A program made the translations under genes and the position numbers. Source: Bacteroidota bacterium (GTDB lineage: Bacteria; Bacteroidota; Bacteroidia; Chitinophagales; Chitinophagaceae). From it: 36,036 nt of DNA. The notes under the pieces are model-generated. The model had not been told where the DNA came from and did not search any database. It saw only the letters and a program-made list of their open reading frames with translations. The first letter of the stretch is position 1; the number at the start of each line of letters is the position of its first letter. Below, piece by piece: positions 32,506-36,036 of this stretch. The stretch spans positions 1 through 36,036 of the forward strand of contig JABDDT010000028.1 in assembly GCA_013287475.1 (NCBI GenBank), read 5' to 3'.

Positions 32506-32904
32506 ATGCCAACTATACAGCAATTAGTTAGAAAAGGAAGAGAGATCATCCGCGCGAAAAGCAAGTCCAGGGCTCTGGACAGCTGCCCGCAGAGACGCGG
32601 TGTATGTACCCGTGTATATACTACCACGCCTAAAAAACCTAATTCAGCCTTGCGTAAAGTGGCTAAAGTGCGGCTGACCAACAAAATTGAAGTGATCGCT
32701 TATATTCCGGGCGAAGGTCATAACCTGCAGGAGCATTCCATTGTCCTGATCCGTGGAGGCCGTGTAAAAGATCTTCCCGGAGTTCGTTATCATATCGTTC
32801 GAGGATCATTGGATACTGCAGGCGTAAAGGATCGTAAGAAAAGCCGATCTAAGTATGGAACCAAAAAGGAAAAAGCCGGTGCAAAACCAGCCGCTAAGAA
32901 ATAA
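32506..32904 (+). CDS. rpsL: 30S ribosomal protein S12 (uS12)
   Basis: 132 residues: [12 protein letters not shown] start, the decoding-centre loop [12 protein letters not shown] (41-51) and [16 protein letters not shown] with Lys88. Lys at 43/44 and 88 is the streptomycin-sensitive wild-type state. A longer frame opens at TTG 32476, but that codon lies inside the -7 promoter element, so 32506 is the start. A Lys/Ala-rich C-terminal tail extends beyond the E. coli length. It lies 24 bp before rpsG. Confidence 0.98.
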   Translation: MPTIQQLVRKGREIIRAKSKSRALDSCPQRRGVCTRVYTTTPKKPNSALRKVAKVRLTNKIEVIAYIPGEGHNLQEHSIVLIRGGRVKDLPGVRYHIVRGSLDTAGVKDRKKSRSKYGTKKEKAGAKPAAKK

Positions 32905-32928
32905 TAAAAATTTAATTTCAAATAACTC

Positions 32929-33396
32929 ATGAGGAAAACACAGGCCAAAAAATTACTACTCGCTCCGGACGCAAAATATAATGATGTCCTGGTTACGCGT
33001 TTTGTAAACAACCTGATGTGGCAGGGTAAAAAGAATACTGCGTTTGGGCTATTTTATGATGCCATTGACCGCGTTTCCAAACAATCCAATGAAAACGGTT
33101 ATGAAATCTGGAGAAGGGCCCTGAATAATGTGACTCCGGCCGTTGAAGTAAGAAGCCGTCGTATCGGGGGCGCTACTTTTCAGATTCCTGCAGAAGTACG
33201 TGCCGACCGCAAGATTTCGCTGAGCATTAAATGGCTGATACGTTATAGCCGTGAAAGAAACGGAAAAAGCATGGCCGATAAACTGGCCGGTGAAATCCTG
33301 GCAGCAAGTAAGGGCGAAGGCGGAGCTTTCAAGAAAAAAGAAGACACACACAGGATGGCAGAAGCCAATAAAGCTTTTGCTCATTTCAGAATATAA
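32929..33396 (+). CDS. rpsG: 30S ribosomal protein S7 (uS7)
   Basis: 155 residues. The family features are the basic N-terminus, [42 protein letters not shown] (the 16S-binding beta hairpin region) and the C-terminal [20 protein letters not shown]. It nucleates the 30S head. It is co-transcribed with rpsL and followed by a terminator before fusA. Confidence 0.98.
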   Translation: MRKTQAKKLLLAPDAKYNDVLVTRFVNNLMWQGKKNTAFGLFYDAIDRVSKQSNENGYEIWRRALNNVTPAVEVRSRRIGGATFQIPAEVRADRKISLSIKWLIRYSRERNGKSMADKLAGEILAASKGEGGAFKKKEDTHRMAEANKAFAHFRI

Positions 33397-33421
33397 CAGA
33401 ATTCATTCATATTACCTGTTT

Positions 33422-33447
33422 CCCCCGCTTTCCGGGGGATTTTTTTT
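33422..33447 (+). terminator. Rho-independent terminator after rpsG
   Basis: CCCCCG (33422-33427) and CGGGGG (33433-33438) with a 5-nt loop, followed by A and eight T. It separates rpsL-rpsG from fusA, which has its own promoter, though read-through is possible. Confidence 0.88.
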
Positions 33448-33522
33448 GCATGGATTATACGCTTTACAAAAGCAGCCAGCGCAAACTATATGGATGTATG
33501 CATGAGACTTATATAAGTGGAC

Positions 33523-33537
33523 AACAGGCAGCCTGTT
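33523..33537. promoter_or_regulatory. Palindrome just upstream of the fusA promoter
   Basis: AACAGGC-A-GCCTGTT, perfect 7-bp arms with a single central base. It ends 25 bp before the fusA -7 element and so reaches to the -33 region, where a regulator could bind. No T-run follows. A role is inference. Confidence 0.4.
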
Positions 33538-33562
33538 TTACGCATTATTGCGGAAAATTTGG

Positions 33563-33570
33563 TACCTTTG
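33563..33570 (+). promoter_or_regulatory. -7 promoter element of fusA (TACCTTTG)
   Basis: An exact consensus, identical to that of rpsL, 33 bp before the fusA ATG. Only a TTTT is seen at the -33 position. Confidence 0.7.
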
Positions 33571-33603
33571 CGCACCAAAAAGAAAATACTTTAATTATAT
33601 ATA

Positions 33604-35754
33604 ATGGCAGACTTAAAATTTCAAAGAAAATTCGGTATTGCGGCTCATATAGATGCCGGAAAAACGACGACTACTGAGCGCATACTTCGCTATACCGGTA
33701 TGATCCATAAAATAGGGGAAGTGCACGATGGCGCAGCAACAACGGACTGGATGGACCAGGAAAAGGAAAGGGGTATCACGATTACTTCTGCTGCTGTAAG
33801 CTGCCAGTGGAATTTCCCAACTGATAAGGGTAAAGTGGACTCGAACACGAAGAAATATAATTTCAATATAATTGATACGCCGGGTCACGTGGATTTTACT
33901 GTTGAGGTAGAAAGATCCCTGCGTGTTCTGGACGGGCTGATCGCATTGTTTTCGGCAGTTGATGGAGTTGAACCACAGTCTGAAACTGTGTGGCGTCAGG
34001 CGAATCGTTACAAAGTACCCCGCATCGGGTTTGTAAATAAAATGGATCGTTCCGGTGCTGATTTTTTAATGGTTGTAAGCCAGGTAAAAGAAATGCTGGG
34101 TGCAAACGCTGTTCCGCTTCAATTACCGATTGGTGCCGAAGATGATTTCAAAGGTGTGGTGGATCTTATCAGAATGAAAGGAGTTATCTGGCATATGGAA
34201 ACGGAAGGAATGACTTTCGACGAAGTTGAGATTCCGGCAGATTTACTGGAGGAAGCTAAAGAATGGAGAGCTAAACTGGTTGAAGCTGTTGCAGAGTATG
34301 ACGACAAGTTGCTGGAAAAATTCTTTGTAGATCCCAACAGCATTACGGAAAATGAAATGCATGAAGCCATACGTAAAGCTACCATTGACCTGAGTATTGT
34401 ACCCATGATGTGCGGTTCATCCTTTAAAAATAAAGGCGTACAAACTGTACTGGATGCTGTTTGCCGTTACCTGCCGTCTCCTGTTGATTTGGAGGATACT
34501 GTAGGGACGGATCCGAATACAGGTGATACCATTACCCGTAAGCCCGATCCGAAAGAGCCTTTTGCTGCACTGGCATTTAAAATTATGACCGATCCATTTG
34601 TGGGACGCCTGGCATTTTTCCGGTGTTATAGCGGTCGGCTGGAATCAGGTTCTTATGTGTTGAATGTTCGGAGTGGTAAGAAAGAACGCATCAGCAGGAT
34701 AATGAAAATGTTCGCAAATAAACAGAATCCAATCGATTTCATCGAAGCAGGTGATATAGGTGCAGCCGTAGGTTTTAAAGAAATAAAAACCGGGGATACG
34801 CTTTGTGATGAAGATCATCCGATCACGCTGGAAAACATGTTTATCCCGGAACCGGTAATTGCCGTAGCTGTTGAGCCGAAAACACAGGCTGATGTGGATA
34901 AAATGGGATTGGCTATTTCCAAACTTGTAGAAGAAGATCCGACCCTTCGGGTGAATACTGATGAAGAGACCGGGCAGACGATTTTGCGTGGAATGGGTGA
35001 ACTTCATCTTGAGATTATTATTGAACGCATGCGACGTGAGTTTAAAGTGGATGTTAACCAGGGCGCTCCACAGGTTGCTTATAAAGAAGCTTTTAATACC
35101 ACGATTGAACATCGCGAGGTTCTTAAAAAACAAACGGGTGGTCGCGGTAAATTCGCTGACATCCAGTTTGCCATCGGACCTGCAGATGAAGAATGGATAA
35201 AGGAAAATGAAGGAAAACATTTCCAGTTTGTAAATGATATTTTCGGAGGTTCTATACCAAAGGAATTTATCCCTGCTATTTCAAAAGGATTTGAAACTTC
35301 GATGACAACGGGCGTTTTGGCTGGTTACCCGATGACCAATATGAAAGTGCGTGTTTTCGATGGCAGCTATCATGATGTGGATTCTGATGCGATGAGTTTT
35401 GAAATATGTGCAAGGTCCGCTTTCCGCGAAGCAGGCCGTAAAGCAAAACCCATTCTGCTGGAACCCATTATGAGAGTAGAAGTTCTGACTCCTGATCAAT
35501 ATATGGGTGATGTGACCGGAGATCTGAACCGTCGCCGGGGAATACTGGAAGGGATGGACAGCAGGGCGAATCTGCAGGTTATTAAGGCCAAAGTACCATT
35601 GAGTGAAATGTTTGGATACGTAACACAATTACGTTCACTAAGCTCTGGCCGCGCCACTTCTACGATGGAATTCTCACATTATGCTCCGGCGCCAAACAAT
35701 ATCGCAGAAGAAGTAATTGCAAAAGTTAAAGGGAAGGGTAAGGTCACTGCCTGA
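33604..35754 (+). CDS. fusA: Elongation factor G
   Basis: A 716-residue translational GTPase driving translocation. The G domain has [15 protein letters not shown] (P-loop, 14-28), RGITITSA (switch I end), DTPGHVDF (91-98) and NKMD (145-148). The domain II to V order is normal, with [14 protein letters not shown] in domain III, the domain IV loop around [13 protein letters not shown], and domain V ending in [16 protein letters not shown]. Conserved domain III/V residues suggest an ordinary EF-G1, not the EF-G2 or tetracycline-protection branch. It is preceded by its own promoter and followed by a terminator. Confidence 0.98.
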   Translation: MADLKFQRKFGIAAHIDAGKTTTTERILRYTGMIHKIGEVHDGAATTDWMDQEKERGITITSAAVSCQWNFPTDKGKVDSNTKKYNFNIIDTPGHVDFTVEVERSLRVLDGLIALFSAVDGVEPQSETVWRQANRYKVPRIGFVNKMDRSGADFLMVVSQVKEMLGANAVPLQLPIGAEDDFKGVVDLIRMKGVIWHMETEGMTFDEVEIPADLLEEAKEWRAKLVEAVAEYDDKLLEKFFVDPNSITENEMHEAIRKATIDLSIVPMMCGSSFKNKGVQTVLDAVCRYLPSPVDLEDTVGTDPNTGDTITRKPDPKEPFAALAFKIMTDPFVGRLAFFRCYSGRLESGSYVLNVRSGKKERISRIMKMFANKQNPIDFIEAGDIGAAVGFKEIKTGDTLCDEDHPITLENMFIPEPVIAVAVEPKTQADVDKMGLAISKLVEEDPTLRVNTDEETGQTILRGMGELHLEIIIERMRREFKVDVNQGAPQVAYKEAFNTTIEHREVLKKQTGGRGKFADIQFAIGPADEEWIKENEGKHFQFVNDIFGGSIPKEFIPAISKGFETSMTTGVLAGYPMTNMKVRVFDGSYHDVDSDAMSFEICARSAFREAGRKAKPILLEPIMRVEVLTPDQYMGDVTGDLNRRRGILEGMDSRANLQVIKAKVPLSEMFGYVTQLRSLSSGRATSTMEFSHYAPAPNNIAEEVIAKVKGKGKVTA

Positions 35755-35781
35755 TCCGTTTATAAAATATTTAATTAATAG

Positions 35782-35806
35782 ATCCCGCCCCGGCGGGATT
35801 TTTTTT
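35782..35806 (+). terminator. Rho-independent terminator after fusA
   Basis: ATCCCGC (35782-35788) pairs with GCGGGAT (35793-35799) around a CCCG loop, followed by a run of T to 35806. It ends the fusA transcript. Confidence 0.9.
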
Positions 35807-35860
35807 GAACGGCAATGGAGCAACAGTCCATTTGTTTACTTTTCCGGACAAATTTTAATT

Positions 35861-36036
35861 ATGATGCTACGCTTTCTTAAATCCAGCTCCCTGTTATGCC
35901 TTTTATTTATTTCAACAACCTCCGTATGCTCTGCCCAATTATATGACAGGATGACCTGGAGTGCTGACGGGAATAGCTTTTATACAAATGAAGATGGCGC
36001 CATTATTAAATATACGGTCAAAGATCTGAGCCGTGA
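35861..36036 (+). CDS. N-terminus of a secreted S9-type (DPP IV-like) peptidase, cut by window edge
   Basis: ATG at 35861 (or 35864) opens a frame that runs off the right edge: MMLRFLKSSSLLCLLFIS, then a Ser/Thr-rich stretch to CSAQ, a signal peptide. LYDRMTWSADGNSFYTNEDG and IIKYTVKDLSR follow, a beta-propeller-blade start typical of DPP IV/prolyl-oligopeptidase N-terminal domains. The catalytic domain is outside the window, so the family call is tentative. A TACTTTTC at 35837-35844 is a weak promoter match. Confidence 0.6.
   Translation, partial: MMLRFLKSSSLLCLLFISTTSVCSAQLYDRMTWSADGNSFYTNEDGAIIKYTVKDLSR

Overview
The window reads as the chromosome of a member of the Bacteroidota, most likely in or near the Chitinophagales. 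The evidence is: repeated Bacteroidota-type promoters (TAnnTTTG, twice with a TTTG 20 bp upstream); almost no Shine-Dalgarno sequences; a TPP-riboswitch-controlled TonB receptor; a GIN-domain secreted protein; the long form of IspH; and a YidC with the family's usual N-terminus. Almost everything is housekeeping. I see no phage, insertion sequence, tRNA, rRNA or CRISPR array, and no gene-free stretch longer than 300 bases.

Layout. 1-4835: an amino-acid permease cut by the left edge, a dicarboxylate/glutamate-type symporter, a DedA protein and an MFS transporter. 4905-7131: a family 9 glycosyltransferase, then two tandem paralogous secreted proteins built from Asn-Pro octapeptide repeats. 7421-13022: malate dehydrogenase, a secreted thioredoxin-fold protein, efp-accB-accC, and convergent ispH. 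13232-16212: a cytoplasmic GH13 glycosidase and an HtrA protease. 16418-20014: a LuxC-type acyl-CoA reductase, a 2[4Fe-4S] ferredoxin, ddl, a PASTA-domain membrane protein and a rhodanese. 20130-22609: a TonB receptor with a TPP riboswitch and a hairpin that contains its own start codon. 22708-29738: GIN protein, yidC, two small secreted proteins, a TPR protein, a ComA-type phosphosulfolactate synthase and aroE. 29782-32434: a three-gene minus-strand operon (unknown protein, rdgB, hotdog thioesterase) and ilvE. 32447-35806: rpsL, rpsG and fusA, closed by a terminator. 35861 to the end: the start of a secreted S9-type peptidase.

The most unusual signal is between the genes. At about nine loci the intergenic DNA is a degenerate array with a strict 7-bp period, most often with GC at the head of each heptad (GCTTAAA, GCCTAAA, GCTTTAG, GCGTAAG). 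At most of these sites the array starts on or just after a stop codon, so the repeat itself supplies the TAA. Three copies (7261-7438, 20002-20131, 25966-26163) also share a non-palindromic core of 21-24 identical bases, each pointing the same way as the gene it follows. Two further arrays (8430-8597 and 13049-13090) keep the 7-bp period with a different heptad. The pattern recalls the heptanucleotide STRR repeats of cyanobacteria, but I know of no described family with this sequence, core and stop-codon placement.

Second-tier points are: an EF-P whose modified tip residue is Arg rather than Lys, as in EarP/rhamnose-type EF-P; a predicted translational expression platform behind the TPP riboswitch; the octapeptide-repeat protein pair; and a ComA homologue overlapping aroE.
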